Assembly (NCBI GenBank): GCA_944326305.1
Contig: CALVDL010000004.1
Span: 1-64,000 of the forward strand
DNA from: an uncultured Bacteroidales bacterium
GTDB lineage: Bacteria > Bacteroidota > Bacteroidia > Bacteroidales > UBA932
Reading direction: 5' to 3'
Length of the DNA: 64,000 nucleotides
Shown: positions 1-9,062 of the stretch, one piece after another
Layout: each line of letters begins with the position of its first letter
How positions within the stretch are numbered: position 1 is the stretch's first letter
Made by a program: the position numbers and the translations under genes
Notes under the pieces: generated by a model
What the model was told of the DNA's origin: nothing
Seen by the model: only the letters and a program-made list of their open reading frames with translations
The model's database searches: none

Positions 1-89
1 CCGGCGGAGCGAAGCGGAGCCGCATGCCCCGACGGGGCTGTCACCGCAGGTGACTGGGGGTGGACAGACAGGATTTCTGGAAGAAATCC
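1..89. other. Intergenic stretch with three small hairpins
   Basis: No gene is visible here. Three consecutive short inverted repeats are present: CCCC/GGGG at 27-30 and 34-37, GTCACC/GGTGAC at 40-45 and 49-54, and GGATTTC/GAAATCC at 71-77 and 83-89. The first 60 bases are GC-rich and the following ones AT-rich. It lies downstream of the GH92 operon. It could be the end of a feature beginning before the window, or intergenic repeat DNA; the sequence does not decide between them. Confidence 0.35.
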
Positions 90-181
90 TTAACGTCAGT
101 CGACGGATTCCGGTCGTTGAAGTTAAGATATTGAATATTAATCTAATATAGTTAAAAGTAATTCGTCGAACTGACGTTAAA
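90..181. repeat. 91-bp element with inverted ends TTAACGTCAGT(T)CGACG
   Basis: The left end (90-105) and the right end (165-180) are inverted copies of the same 16-17 bases, differing by one missing T. Both outer ends are TTAA. The interior is AT-rich and non-coding. A 23-base stretch at the right end (159-181) recurs exactly at 34972-34994 in front of rlmB. This suggests a small palindromic intergenic repeat family of this genome; no transposase is nearby. Confidence 0.5.
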
Positions 182-184
182 TAA

Positions 185-223
185 ATCAGGACCGGAAAGG
201 CTGGGGAAGCCTCCGGTCCTGAT
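185..223 (-). terminator. Terminator of the mannosidase operon
   Basis: A perfect 12-bp stem (185-196 with 212-223) encloses a loop that contains a further AGGC/GCCT stem. On the minus strand it is followed by a T-rich run (TTTATTT). It lies 29 bases past the GH92 stop codon, as expected for an intrinsic terminator of that transcript. Confidence 0.7.
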
Positions 224-251
224 CCCATGAAATATAATGGGTGTCTGCTTG

Positions 252-2534
252 TTAAAGCGTTTCCTCCGAGAAGGAGTACGGCCTGTCGGATGCAGCTGTG
301 CCCCTGTTGTATTCAGGGCTGCCGGACATCCTGAAGATGATTTCTCCGCCGGATGTGAGCTGCCCGTGGGTGAAATAGTTTCTGCCGTATTTTTTCCCTC
401 CTGCCTTCACTTCTTTTACATAGACGTTTGTTTCAGAGTTGTCCTCGGCGGATATGACAAGCTCTTTCCCGTTCTGCAGATGGACTGTAGCCTTTCTGAA
501 GAGAGGAGAACCGATGATATACTGGTCTGTCCCCGGACATACCGGATAGAACCCGAGTGCGGAGAATACATACCAGGCAGAAGTCTGCCCGTTGTCCTCG
601 TCACCGCAGTATCCGTCAGGTGCGGCGGAGTAGAGCTTGTCCATGATTTCGCGTACCCTGTACTGGGTTTTCCATGGCTGTCCGCTCCAGTTGTACATGT
701 ATACCATGTGCTGTATAGGCTGGTTCCCGTGGGCGTACTGACCCATATCCATCACCTGCATTTCGCGCATCTCGTGGATCATTCCGCGGCTGTCCATTCC
801 CAGATAGCTCGGCATCACGAACACGGAGTCCATCATTGTGTTGAACCCTTTTTCCCCGCCCATGAGGTCTATAAGGCCTGCCGGGTCATGGAATACGCAG
901 AAACTCCAGTGCCAGCTGTTGCCTTCGCAGAAATCGCGGCTCCAGTCCGTACCTTTGAAGTCGGGGCTGAACCTGCCTTCCGAGTCCCTTCCGGCCATGA
1001 GTTTCTTCTCGGGGTTGAATACATTCCGGTAGTTCATGGCGTGTTTTCTGTACTGGGCCAGTTCGCTCTCCGGTTTGCCGAGTTTTTTTCCGAGGGCATA
1101 GATGCACCAGTCGTCGTATGCGTATTCGAGGGTCCTTGCCACGTTCTTGTTTATGCCGAGGTCGCACGGGATGTACCCGTACCTGTTGTACTCCTCGAAT
1201 CCCGTACGCCCGGCGTCCGTCCCTTTCAGCTGTGCGTTCGCCCCGTGCTTCACCGCCTCCCACAGGGTTTCTATGTCGTATCCTGAAAGTCCCTTGATGT
1301 ATGCGTCAGCGACTACGGAAGCGGAATTGTTGCCTATCATGCATGCCCTCTGCCCCGGGGTCGCCCACTCGGGGAGGAAGCCGCTTTCGAGATATGCGTT
1401 GACCAGGCCTTCCTGCATCTTTTCGTTCATGTCCGGGTAGACGAGGTTCAGCAGAGGGAACAGGCACCGGAAGGTGTCCCAGAAACCTGTGTCGGTGAAC
1501 AGGTAGCCGGGGAGCACCTTGCCGTTGTACGGGCTGTAGTGTACCCGCTCTCCCTGTGCATTGATTTCCGTAAAGTCACGCGGGAAGAGGACGGAGCGGT
1601 AGAGGCAGGAGTAGAAGGTGCGCAGGTTGTCTATGTTGTCGTCCTGGATCTCGATGCGGCCGAGCACTTCGTTCCAGCGGTCGCGGCCCTCGGCCTTTAT
1701 CCTGTCGAAATCTCCGTCTCCCAGTTCCTTGAGGTTCAGTTCCGCCTGGCCTATGCTGATGAAGGAGGATGCCACACGGAGGTTCACTTCCTGCCCTCTG
1801 TCAGTGTCGAAGCCCACGACGGCACCGGCATGGGCGCATTCGGCCTCCGTCCCTTCTGACAGCTTCCCGTTACGGGCTATGGAGACAGATGTGAACGGTG
1901 TATCGGAGACTATCACGAACCAGTTCCTGAAATTATCCGGTACACCTCCGCTGTTTCTTGTCGTGTAGCCGACAATCTTGTTTTCTTCAGGTATGACCTT
2001 TATGTATGAGCCCCTGTCGAACGCGTCTACCACCAGGTATGAGCCGCCTCCTTCGGATGAAGGGTAGGTGATCCTGAAGCTGGCCGCCCTTTCTGTAGGG
2101 GTCAGCTCCACAGTGATGTCATGGTCCGCAAGGTATACGCTGTAGTAATAAGGAGTGGCAGTCTCAGCCTTGTGCGAGAACCAGCTGGCCCTCTCGTCCT
2201 GGCCGAACACCGGAGTGCCTGATACCGGCATGATAGAGAACTGCCCGTAGTCGTTCATCCACGGGCTCGGCTGGTGGGTCTGCTTGAATCCGCGGATCTT
2301 GTCTGCGGTATAGGTGTAGGTCCAGCCGTTGCCCATCTCTCCTGTCTGCGGAGTCCAGAAGTTCATTCCCCATGGACGTGCAATGGCAGGGTAGGTGTTC
2401 CCGGTGGAAAGCTCGAATTTCGACATTGTCCCAACGAGAGGGCTGGCATAGTCGACATAGGAAGTCTTCTGCCCCCATGCACCGAGGCAGGGGAGCAGAA
2501 GGCATAAGGCAATTATTGTCTTTTTCATTTTCAT
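252..2534 (-). CDS. GH92 family alpha-mannosidase, exported
   Basis: The 760-residue protein has the full length and landmarks of glycoside hydrolase family 92, calcium-dependent exo-acting alpha-mannosidases. A hydrophobic signal peptide (about residues 1-21, ending AWGQ) implies export to periplasm or outer surface. The N-terminal beta-sandwich begins with the family-typical V-G-T and G-N-T-Y-P-A segments. The catalytic (alpha/alpha)6 domain carries HEMREM near 587-592 (candidate general acid Glu) and GDEDNGQ at 644-650 (Asp pair expected to act as base). The start is the first of two closely spaced ATGs (the other is two codons on). It is the last gene of a minus-strand operon, 3 bases after GH76. 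Linkage specificity (alpha-1,2, 1,3 or 1,4) cannot be read from sequence. Confidence 0.93.
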   Translation of the reverse strand: MKMKKTIIALCLLLPCLGAWGQKTSYVDYASPLVGTMSKFELSTGNTYPAIARPWGMNFWTPQTGEMGNGWTYTYTADKIRGFKQTHQPSPWMNDYGQFSIMPVSGTPVFGQDERASWFSHKAETATPYYYSVYLADHDITVELTPTERAASFRITYPSSEGGGSYLVVDAFDRGSYIKVIPEENKIVGYTTRNSGGVPDNFRNWFVIVSDTPFTSVSIARNGKLSEGTEAECAHAGAVVGFDTDRGQEVNLRVASSFISIGQAELNLKELGDGDFDRIKAEGRDRWNEVLGRIEIQDDNIDNLRTFYSCLYRSVLFPRDFTEINAQGERVHYSPYNGKVLPGYLFTDTGFWDTFRCLFPLLNLVYPDMNEKMQEGLVNAYLESGFLPEWATPGQRACMIGNNSASVVADAYIKGLSGYDIETLWEAVKHGANAQLKGTDAGRTGFEEYNRYGYIPCDLGINKNVARTLEYAYDDWCIYALGKKLGKPESELAQYRKHAMNYRNVFNPEKKLMAGRDSEGRFSPDFKGTDWSRDFCEGNSWHWSFCVFHDPAGLIDLMGGEKGFNTMMDSVFVMPSYLGMDSRGMIHEMREMQVMDMGQYAHGNQPIQHMVYMYNWSGQPWKTQYRVREIMDKLYSAAPDGYCGDEDNGQTSAWYVFSALGFYPVCPGTDQYIIGSPLFRKATVHLQNGKELVISAEDNSETNVYVKEVKAGGKKYGRNYFTHGQLTSGGEIIFRMSGSPEYNRGTAASDRPYSFSEETL

Positions 2535-2537
2535 CTG

Positions 2538-3782
2538 CTATTCAGTATCTTTCAGTCCGGGGAATGACAGCATGAGAGCCGGTACACCGGATGCCGTATA
2601 TGAGGATACTGCCTGAGAGGAGTCAAGCCTGTCCCCGAGCTTTTTGTTGGTAAGGTTTCGTGAATCGCGGTTCTTCCACCCTTTTCTGATGCTGCGGGCA
2701 ATGAAGTCCAGATACTGCGTCTGGCCGCATTCCACGGTAATCAGCGGGATATAGGTGGCAAGGATGGCATTGTATATGCCCTTCTCGTCTTTCAGGTTGC
2801 TCTGGTCAGTGTCGCCCTCGGCCTTCAGGACGCCCGGTGCCGTCCTTTTCTTGTGCACTATGTAGTCCATTGCCTTTACTGCATTGCCGATATATTCCAG
2901 CTGCCCTGTTTCGATGTGCAGCATTGCGAAGGCGGCTATTGCCGTGGCCTGGTTGTACACGAGGGTCATCCAGTTCCCGTCCCCTTCTTCACTGTGCCTG
3001 GAATCGGCCACAGCGCCTGTCCTGCTGTCGAAAAGCCTTGTGGAGCAGTATCCGTACAGGGTCTTTGCCTTTTCGAGGTAATCCTTGTTTCCGGTGCAGC
3101 GGTAGAGCTCCATGGCCGCGATTATGGTAGGGAAATTTATGCAGGACATTTTTCCTCTGCGCTTGAATTTCCAGTCCCAGTACATGGCGTTTACTGGTTT
3201 GAGGGGCTTTCCCGGCACCTGGATGTCATCGTCACCGCCGAAAGAACCGTATGCGTCGCGCTCGTTCCAGCCGGTGCCGTCGAAATCCGAGCTCTTGCCG
3301 TACCAGACCCTCTTGAACCCTTCTTCGGAAATGTCAAGGAATTCCTTGTCTCCCGTGAGCCTGTAGGCTCTTGCCAATGAGCCCACCCACCACATCATGT
3401 CATCGTAGAGGTCCCAGTGGGTATAGTCGTACCAGTCGAAGGTGAATGTATTCTTGCAGCCTTCGAAGTGCCTGTACAGCAGGTCCATGTATTTCTTGTC
3501 CCCGGTGAGCCGGTACGCGTTCATTATCATGTCGAACATGGTGGCCTGGGTCCATGGCTGGGCGTCTGTCCCGTCCATGCCGGTATCTCTGGAGAACTGG
3601 CCGGATCCATTGAAGAAACCGGCGACAAAAGAGTCGAATGCGAGTACTGCATCGCTTTTCGTGAAGCCGTAGTCCTTTCCTGGGCCGTTGCCGGCATTCC
3701 CGCCTTTAGCGGAGGCTGCCGCCGCCTGGCCGGAGATGAATATCCCGGCCAGGACGAATATGGCAGTCAGCATTCTTTTCAT
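2538..3782 (-). CDS. GH76 family alpha-1,6-mannanase-like glycoside hydrolase
   Basis: The 414-residue protein starts with a signal peptide (about 1-22, rich in Ala at its end). The mature part shows the alternating helical-hairpin pattern of an (alpha/alpha)6 barrel, with repeated Y-R-L-T-G-D-K segments. The motif DDMMWW is the likely catalytic Asp pair of GH76. Characterised GH76 enzymes are endo-acting alpha-1,6-mannanases that cut fungal or mycobacterial mannan backbones. Location between GH92 and a DUF4965 protein supports joint attack on an alpha-mannoside glycan. No SusC/SusD pair accompanies the operon. Family assignment is strong; endo activity is inferred. Confidence 0.87.
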   Translation of the reverse strand: MKRMLTAIFVLAGIFISGQAAAASAKGGNAGNGPGKDYGFTKSDAVLAFDSFVAGFFNGSGQFSRDTGMDGTDAQPWTQATMFDMIMNAYRLTGDKKYMDLLYRHFEGCKNTFTFDWYDYTHWDLYDDMMWWVGSLARAYRLTGDKEFLDISEEGFKRVWYGKSSDFDGTGWNERDAYGSFGGDDDIQVPGKPLKPVNAMYWDWKFKRRGKMSCINFPTIIAAMELYRCTGNKDYLEKAKTLYGYCSTRLFDSRTGAVADSRHSEEGDGNWMTLVYNQATAIAAFAMLHIETGQLEYIGNAVKAMDYIVHKKRTAPGVLKAEGDTDQSNLKDEKGIYNAILATYIPLITVECGQTQYLDFIARSIRKGWKNRDSRNLTNKKLGDRLDSSQAVSSYTASGVPALMLSFPGLKDTE

Positions 3783-3791
3783 ATTGCCGTA

Positions 3792-6299
3792 TTATTTGGT
3801 GGTTTCCATTTTCTGCAGCTTGCCTTCAAGCATTTTGATATAGTAGCCCCCGACTACGGAACGTGCCTTGAAGCCGCGGTAGTTAGGCTTGTCGGTCCAG
3901 ATCCAGTCTGACATCGGGACCCTGTCCACGGTTTCGTTCATGAATTTGTGTACAGGGGAGATGAATGCCTGGAATGTCTCCATATCATCGGCTAGGGTTG
4001 CGGTCCACATGATCCAGTCGGTCTTTGTATAGGCCTTCCTGTTGTCGAGAGGGAGACCGTACTCGTTCTGGTGGTCCAGATACCATGCTACTTCCTTTTC
4101 GTAGACTTCTTCAGGGAAGAGGTCCAGGCCGAGGAGCTTGTCCCATACGATGTTGTATTTCTGGCTCCATGTCCCCGGCTTGTCGAATGTCAGCCTGTAG
4201 TGGTCGCCGTCATCTGCATTCTGCATCCATTTCTGTGCATAGTCCTTGGCTATGGCGGTGTACCTCTCCGCTATGTCAGTCTTGCCGAGCATTTCGGCCA
4301 TCATTCCGTAAGAAGCAATGGCGACGATGGCTTTTGCAGAAAGGTTGACGTTGTGGGCGAAATGCCCTGCGAAGTCATCTGTACAGAGCTGGTTTGCCGG
4401 GTCAAGTCCGAATTCAACCAGATAGTCTGTCCATGTGGTAAGAGTCTCCCAGTGCTTCTGCGCATAGGAAGCGTCATTCTGTACATAGCTTACCGCAGCC
4501 GTGAGGATGATCATGTTTCCTGACTCTTCAATAGGCATGTCACCTCCGTATACCTGACCGTTGGCAAGCGGGTATGTCCCTATGTCATGTGCAGCGAAAG
4601 GCTTGGTCCATTTTCCGCTTTCCGAATAATAGAAGATATGGTTCATCATGGCCTTCGCGAGTTCAGGGTTGTAGTACAGGAATATCGGTGATGAAGGATA
4701 GGTAAGGTCCACGGTACCGATGCATCCGTTGCTGTTGTTTTCCTTAGACAGCCACATGAGTTCGCCGTCAGGTGATTTCACAAGCTTGTGGGCTGCCATT
4801 ATGTGCCTGTATGCCAGTGCGCACAGTTCTGCATATTCCTTGCCGCCGGCTGCCGTGGCCTCCTTCATGAGGGTGTTGTCGAACTCATAGCACCTTTTTT
4901 TCAGCTCATTGTACTGGGCATTGGCCTTATGGAACATGCCAATGATATTTGCATTTCCGTCTGCGTTCCAGTAAGGGCGCAGGTTTTGTCCGAAATACTG
5001 GATGGAGTAGATGTCATCATAGCCGATAAGGTATTTCCCTGATACGGCGGATGTATTCCCGAGGTCGCTGACGAGGGCCATCTTGGCATTGCCGTTTTCC
5101 CCTGAAGTAGAGGCTGGGAGAGGTGAGCCTCCCGTAAATGCCGCCCTGAGATGATCGGAATCACCTATTGAGGCTACGGTATTGCCCTTGTCTGCCGCAA
5201 GGTAGAAGTATCCCCAGTCGATTCTCAGGTCATCACCTTTCTTGGCCAGGATATTCTGCTCCTTGCTGCCCGACTTGACGAAAATGAGTTCGCCGTCAGT
5301 GAAGGTCTCGCTGGTGCATTCCTGGTATGGCTGGTCGAGCGCCCATCTCGGAGAAGCCTCGAGATAGAGGCTTACGTCATGCTTCTTCCCGTCGTTGGAC
5401 CTGATGTCATAGCTGATGTAGTTGACCGGCCTGCTGACGAGGTCGAGGTCCTCCATGAAAAGCGGGGCGGAGAAGGTGAGCGCGAGGCTGACAGGACCGC
5501 ACTTGAAGGTATAGTGCGTCTGGGTGGCCTGTACGTCTACCGATGTCTGTTCTGCTGTGAGCTCAAGCGCTGTATGCATCTCTTTCTGGATGAGCAGCCC
5601 GAAGTCCAGGAGTCCGTTCGCTACCGGGTTCTGGCACTCGGCAGTGATGATGTTCCTGCCTTTCTTGAGGGTGGCTACAGCCTCGTCAGGCACTCTGACC
5701 ACTTCGTTCTTGTGGCATACGGAGCCGGTATTGTGGACCTCTATACCGTTGATATAGAATATGGCGTCATCGTCGTTGCAGAACTCGAGGAATACCTTGT
5801 GCTTTGTCAGGTCCTCGTCAAGTTCGAATGTGCGCCTTACCCAGATGTTCGGGGAGGACCAGTCTGTCTTGGCTGTAGGTTCATTTACAGTCGTGCCGAA
5901 AGCCCCTTCCGCCTTTTTCCATGACGAGTCGTCGTAGTCGAGGGCTGTCCAGTTTCCGGAAGGCTTCTTTTCAGTGTAGTTCCCGTACCACTTTCCCTGC
6001 TGTGAGGTAGGGACGACAGGGGAGAGCTCGATGTCTTCCGTTCCCATGAAGCGGTATGACGTCCCGTCGACGCGGACAGCGCCGATAAGAGGGAAATCTT
6101 TTCCGGTCCAGTGCTTTACAGGTCCGTCATAAAGGTTGTCTGACATGGACCACGCGCTTGTGTACGGGTCGATGGTCACGAGCGGCCATGCCGGGGCGCG
6201 GAGATCGTTCTTGATTACCTCTGCGTACTCTCCGGTGCCGCTGCATGAGGCGAGGATGCCTGCCAGGGGAGCGAGCCCGAGTAGAAATTTGTTGTTCAT
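3792..6299 (-). CDS. Glutaminase-A-like DUF4965/DUF5127/DUF1793 lipoprotein
   Basis: The 835-residue protein has a lipoprotein signal (L-A-S-C, acceptor Cys about residue 19). The start of the mature protein (W-P-L-V-T-I-D-P-Y) matches Bacteroidetes proteins with DUF4964, DUF5127, DUF4965 and DUF1793 domains, related to fungal glutaminase GtaA. About residues 105-240 form an inserted jelly-roll-like module, with paired aromatic strands and an R-N-I-I-T-A-E-C segment. The C-terminal half looks like an (alpha/alpha)6 barrel, including W-T-D-Y-L and D-D-F-A-G-H. In Bacteroidetes these proteins often sit in glycan-use clusters, so the true substrate may not be glutamine. It is 9 bases upstream of GH76, in the same operon. 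Confidence 0.8.
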   Translation of the reverse strand: MNNKFLLGLAPLAGILASCSGTGEYAEVIKNDLRAPAWPLVTIDPYTSAWSMSDNLYDGPVKHWTGKDFPLIGAVRVDGTSYRFMGTEDIELSPVVPTSQQGKWYGNYTEKKPSGNWTALDYDDSSWKKAEGAFGTTVNEPTAKTDWSSPNIWVRRTFELDEDLTKHKVFLEFCNDDDAIFYINGIEVHNTGSVCHKNEVVRVPDEAVATLKKGRNIITAECQNPVANGLLDFGLLIQKEMHTALELTAEQTSVDVQATQTHYTFKCGPVSLALTFSAPLFMEDLDLVSRPVNYISYDIRSNDGKKHDVSLYLEASPRWALDQPYQECTSETFTDGELIFVKSGSKEQNILAKKGDDLRIDWGYFYLAADKGNTVASIGDSDHLRAAFTGGSPLPASTSGENGNAKMALVSDLGNTSAVSGKYLIGYDDIYSIQYFGQNLRPYWNADGNANIIGMFHKANAQYNELKKRCYEFDNTLMKEATAAGGKEYAELCALAYRHIMAAHKLVKSPDGELMWLSKENNSNGCIGTVDLTYPSSPIFLYYNPELAKAMMNHIFYYSESGKWTKPFAAHDIGTYPLANGQVYGGDMPIEESGNMIILTAAVSYVQNDASYAQKHWETLTTWTDYLVEFGLDPANQLCTDDFAGHFAHNVNLSAKAIVAIASYGMMAEMLGKTDIAERYTAIAKDYAQKWMQNADDGDHYRLTFDKPGTWSQKYNIVWDKLLGLDLFPEEVYEKEVAWYLDHQNEYGLPLDNRKAYTKTDWIMWTATLADDMETFQAFISPVHKFMNETVDRVPMSDWIWTDKPNYRGFKARSVVGGYYIKMLEGKLQKMETTK

Positions 6300-6340
6300 A
6301 GTGTGATTCTGTTGTTTATTGGTTGGTTTTTATTGTTGTC

Positions 6341-8274
6341 CTACCATGTGAATTCTATGGATACGCCTTCCGGACTGTTCTCATAGGACAGGAGGTATGT
6401 GCTGCTGGAGCTGTCCCAGCAGGATATATCGGACACTTCCCGGCCGTCCACTTTGACGCTTGCCGGCCTTGCCGGGAGGAGTATCCTGGAGACACCTGCA
6501 GTATTTACCGGGCTCTTTACGGTGTATGAATATGAATTCTTCCCGGTCTGCTCGCCGTAGGTCCTGCCGGATGCCGCAAGGACTTTCGGGCTGTCTTTCT
6601 TTACCCTGTCAATATCAAGGAAATAACCGCATTGCCCCGGGGCTATGTCCTTTGACTTCAGCACAGGAAGCTGCGGGTCGAACAGGTCAATCAGTGTCCC
6701 TGTGACTGTGTATGGCTCATCGCTCACGCTTTCATTCATCACTGCCACTATGTCGTACGCCCCTCTTTCCAGGTAGAGGCTGTTCTTGAATTCAACTTTC
6801 CCGGCCTTCGCCCTGTCTGAATACAGGAGGCATACAGTCTCGAGGAATTTCCTGTCGCCTCCTTCTGTGAGGACATACTCCTTGGGGTCTGACCTTATTA
6901 TATATACGGTGCCCTTTCCGTACCTGTATTCGCCTTCAACAGCACCGGCAGGTATATCCATCAGTCCGAAAAGATGGTCTGACGCTGCTTTATAATGCAT
7001 GTCTCCGGTATTCCACCATTCCTGCACGGTCTGGAACGGGTCGTCATCCCTTCCGCTGTACAGGATTACGCCGCCTTTCTTCACCCAGTCGGCAAGATGC
7101 CGGTGGGCGTCGGGGTCGAGCGGTTTCATGTTTGAGTAAGACATCAGAAGGACTTCCGTGTCTGCGAGGGCCTCTTTGAAGCCGAGGTTCTCAATGTGGG
7201 CCGTCTTTACAGGCACGCCCCTTTTCAGGAGCGGGAGGGCCTGCCCGTAGAAGTTTGACAGCTGCGGGTCATCGTAGCCTTCGTGTGTGGGGAAGCGTTG
7301 GAACATCAGGGAGTTCGACATCAGGATGCTGATGCCGCGTGAGCCTGTGACCTTGTTTGTGGATTCAGGCATGAAATTCAGACTGTTGACCATTACCTGC
7401 ATCTGTGTGGAATAGTGTCTGGGGATGCGGTCTTTCTTGTCGCTGTCCGGGCTTATCCTGTAGAGACCTTCGTAGATGCGTTCCGGCCAAGGCATGATCT
7501 CGTAGTCGGCAATGCCCGGATAAAGCAGCTGCGCTGTGAAGGTAGCTTCATAGTTTCTTTTGTAGTCCGCCCAGTCGCGTGCCCTGTCCTCTATCGGGTC
7601 TGTCAGGAAAAACATCTTGCGACCCGTCGGTGCGGTCATGGACTCCATCGAGCCATATTCGAGGTAGGCTGTCTCGAACACCCTTTCGGCGGCCTTCCCG
7701 TTGAAATAGTTCGGTTCGCGGGAGGTCCCGGTCCATACCTTTGCTCCTGCCGTATTCCTTTGCATATGTGAAAACCTCATTGAGGGCTCTGTAGTAGAGG
7801 TAATATTTGAGTTTGTTGGCCAGATATGTGTTTTCCGGTGATTCGTGCTGCGGCCTCCAGTCGAACCCGTAGTACTCTTTCCATTCCCTCTTGAATGCCT
7901 CGCTGTAGCCGGCCCTTGCCCAGAATTCCGGCTCTTCCATGAAAATGGAACTGATTCCTGCGTCTATCACCCTTTTCACATGCTTTTCCTTCAGGTATTC
8001 AAGATAATTCTCTGAAGGGACAATGTACGGGACCATTGTCCCGCCATGATTTCACCCTCTGCTCGAATGACATCCCTTTCCCGTTCCTGTCTGACGGGTT
8101 CCCGCCTACGCCATATACCATCACGGCGTCAGCACGGTTGTCTATGGTAGGTCTCCATTCACGTGCAGTCTGGAATGTAGTCTTCACACTGTCTTTTCGG
8201 GGACCGGCTGCCGCCACGGCGGAACAGCAAAGCACTGCCGCACACAGTAAAAATGAGGTATAAGTCCGTTTCAT
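6341..8274 (-). pseudogene. GH-like exported protein broken by two frameshifts
   Basis: Three consecutive reading frames form one protein. Piece A (8274 to about 8036) has a signal peptide and ends R-V-K-S-W-R-D-N-G. Piece B (about 8036 to 7755) holds a TIM-barrel-like segment including F-M-E-E-P-E-F-W. Piece C (about 7755 to 6341) continues from K-V-W-T-G-T-S-R-E-P through a glutamine-amidotransferase-like segment (L-A-D-W-V-K-K-G-G-V-I-L-Y-S-G) to a C-terminal beta domain. This layout resembles GH42-like beta-galactosidase relatives. Both shifts go the same way (net -2 or +1). Each fits loss of one copy of a short direct repeat, GGGACAAT near 8036 and AAAGG near 7755; those repeat copies are reconstructed, not seen. 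First gene of the mannosidase operon. A sequencing error at both sites is the main alternative. Confidence 0.75.
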
Positions 8275-8388
8275 TGTTGCGATTATCAGTTTGTGTCAAA
8301 ATAATGCGCGAAGATAGTAAATGAATAATGAAAAATTATTAACAGGCAGAATATTTTGAAAAAACCTTGTTCTTCTAATTAATTTGCC

Positions 8389-8396
8389 TATATTTG
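8389..8396 (+). promoter_or_regulatory. Probable rubrerythrin promoter, -7 box TATATTTG
   Basis: The box TATATTTG matches the Bacteroidetes TAnnTTTG consensus. A TTG (8367-8369) lies 19 bases upstream at the position of the -33 element. The rubrerythrin ATG follows 41 bases downstream of the box. Confidence 0.6.
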
Positions 8397-8437
8397 CATA
8401 AGAGTTTTAATTTTTAATAATTCTAAATTAGGAAATC

Positions 8438-8980
8438 ATGAAAGAATTGAAAGGGACTAAGACTGAGGCTAATCTTCAGGCTGCATTTGCCGGCGAGTCA
8501 CAGGCACGCAACAAATACACTTATTATGCTTCAAAGGCGAAGAAGGACGGTTATGTCCAGATAGCCGACCTGTTCGAGGAGACTGCGAACAACGAAAAAG
8601 AGCATGCGAAGATCTGGTTCAAGCTACTTCACGGCGGTGACATCCCTACTACGGAGGAAAACCTTCTTGACGCAGCGGAAGGGGAGAACTACGAGTGGAC
8701 AGATATGTATGCAGGGTTTGCAAAGGAGGCGCGTGAGGAAGGCTTTACAGAGATTGCAGTGCTTTTCGAGAAGGTCGCTGCCATCGAGAAGATGCACGAG
8801 GAGCGCTACCGCAAGCTTCTGGCCAATGTAAAGGAAGGCATTGTGTTCTCAAGGGACGAGGATATGATCTGGGAGTGCGGCAACTGCGGACATATCGTTA
8901 TCGGCAAGAAGGCTCCGGAGCTCTGCCCTGTATGCAAGCATCCTAAGAGCTACTTCAAGATCCACGCTACGAACTATTGA
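8438..8980 (+). CDS. rbr: Rubrerythrin
   Basis: The 180-residue protein is a complete rubrerythrin. These cytoplasmic non-haem iron enzymes reduce hydrogen peroxide in anaerobes using electrons from rubredoxin or NADH-linked reductases. The N-terminal ferritin-like four-helix domain shows Glu20 (F-A-G-E), Glu53/His56 (EKEH) and E-K-M-H-E-E at 117-122, the expected di-iron ligands. The C-terminal rubredoxin-like domain has Cys147/Cys150 and Cys163/Cys166 for the FeS4 site. It is a single-gene transcript with its own TAnnTTTG promoter and a hairpin terminator about 30 bases after the stop. It indicates an anaerobe that meets oxidative stress. Confidence 0.97.
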   Translation: MKELKGTKTEANLQAAFAGESQARNKYTYYASKAKKDGYVQIADLFEETANNEKEHAKIWFKLLHGGDIPTTEENLLDAAEGENYEWTDMYAGFAKEAREEGFTEIAVLFEKVAAIEKMHEERYRKLLANVKEGIVFSRDEDMIWECGNCGHIVIGKKAPELCPVCKHPKSYFKIHATNY

Positions 8981-9008
8981 TTGGCCCAGGCCAATGACAA
9001 TACGAAGA

Positions 9009-9040
9009 GGCTGTGTCAAAATGAATGTTTTGATACAGCC
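9009..9040. terminator. Bidirectional terminator between rbr and the DUF4249 gene
   Basis: A 13-bp stem with one mismatch (9009-9021 with 9028-9040) has a 6-base loop. The stem ends in AAAA/TTTT so that either strand gives a short U run. It separates the convergent rbr and DUF4249 genes. Confidence 0.65.
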
Positions 9041-9062
9041 CCTTCCGTATGACACATCGTTT

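Noticed and set aside
237..1286. Long + strand open frame of 349 codons opposite GH92
   Set aside because: It lies antisense to a well-supported GH92 gene, has no recognisable domain and reflects the GC-rich third codon positions of the true gene.
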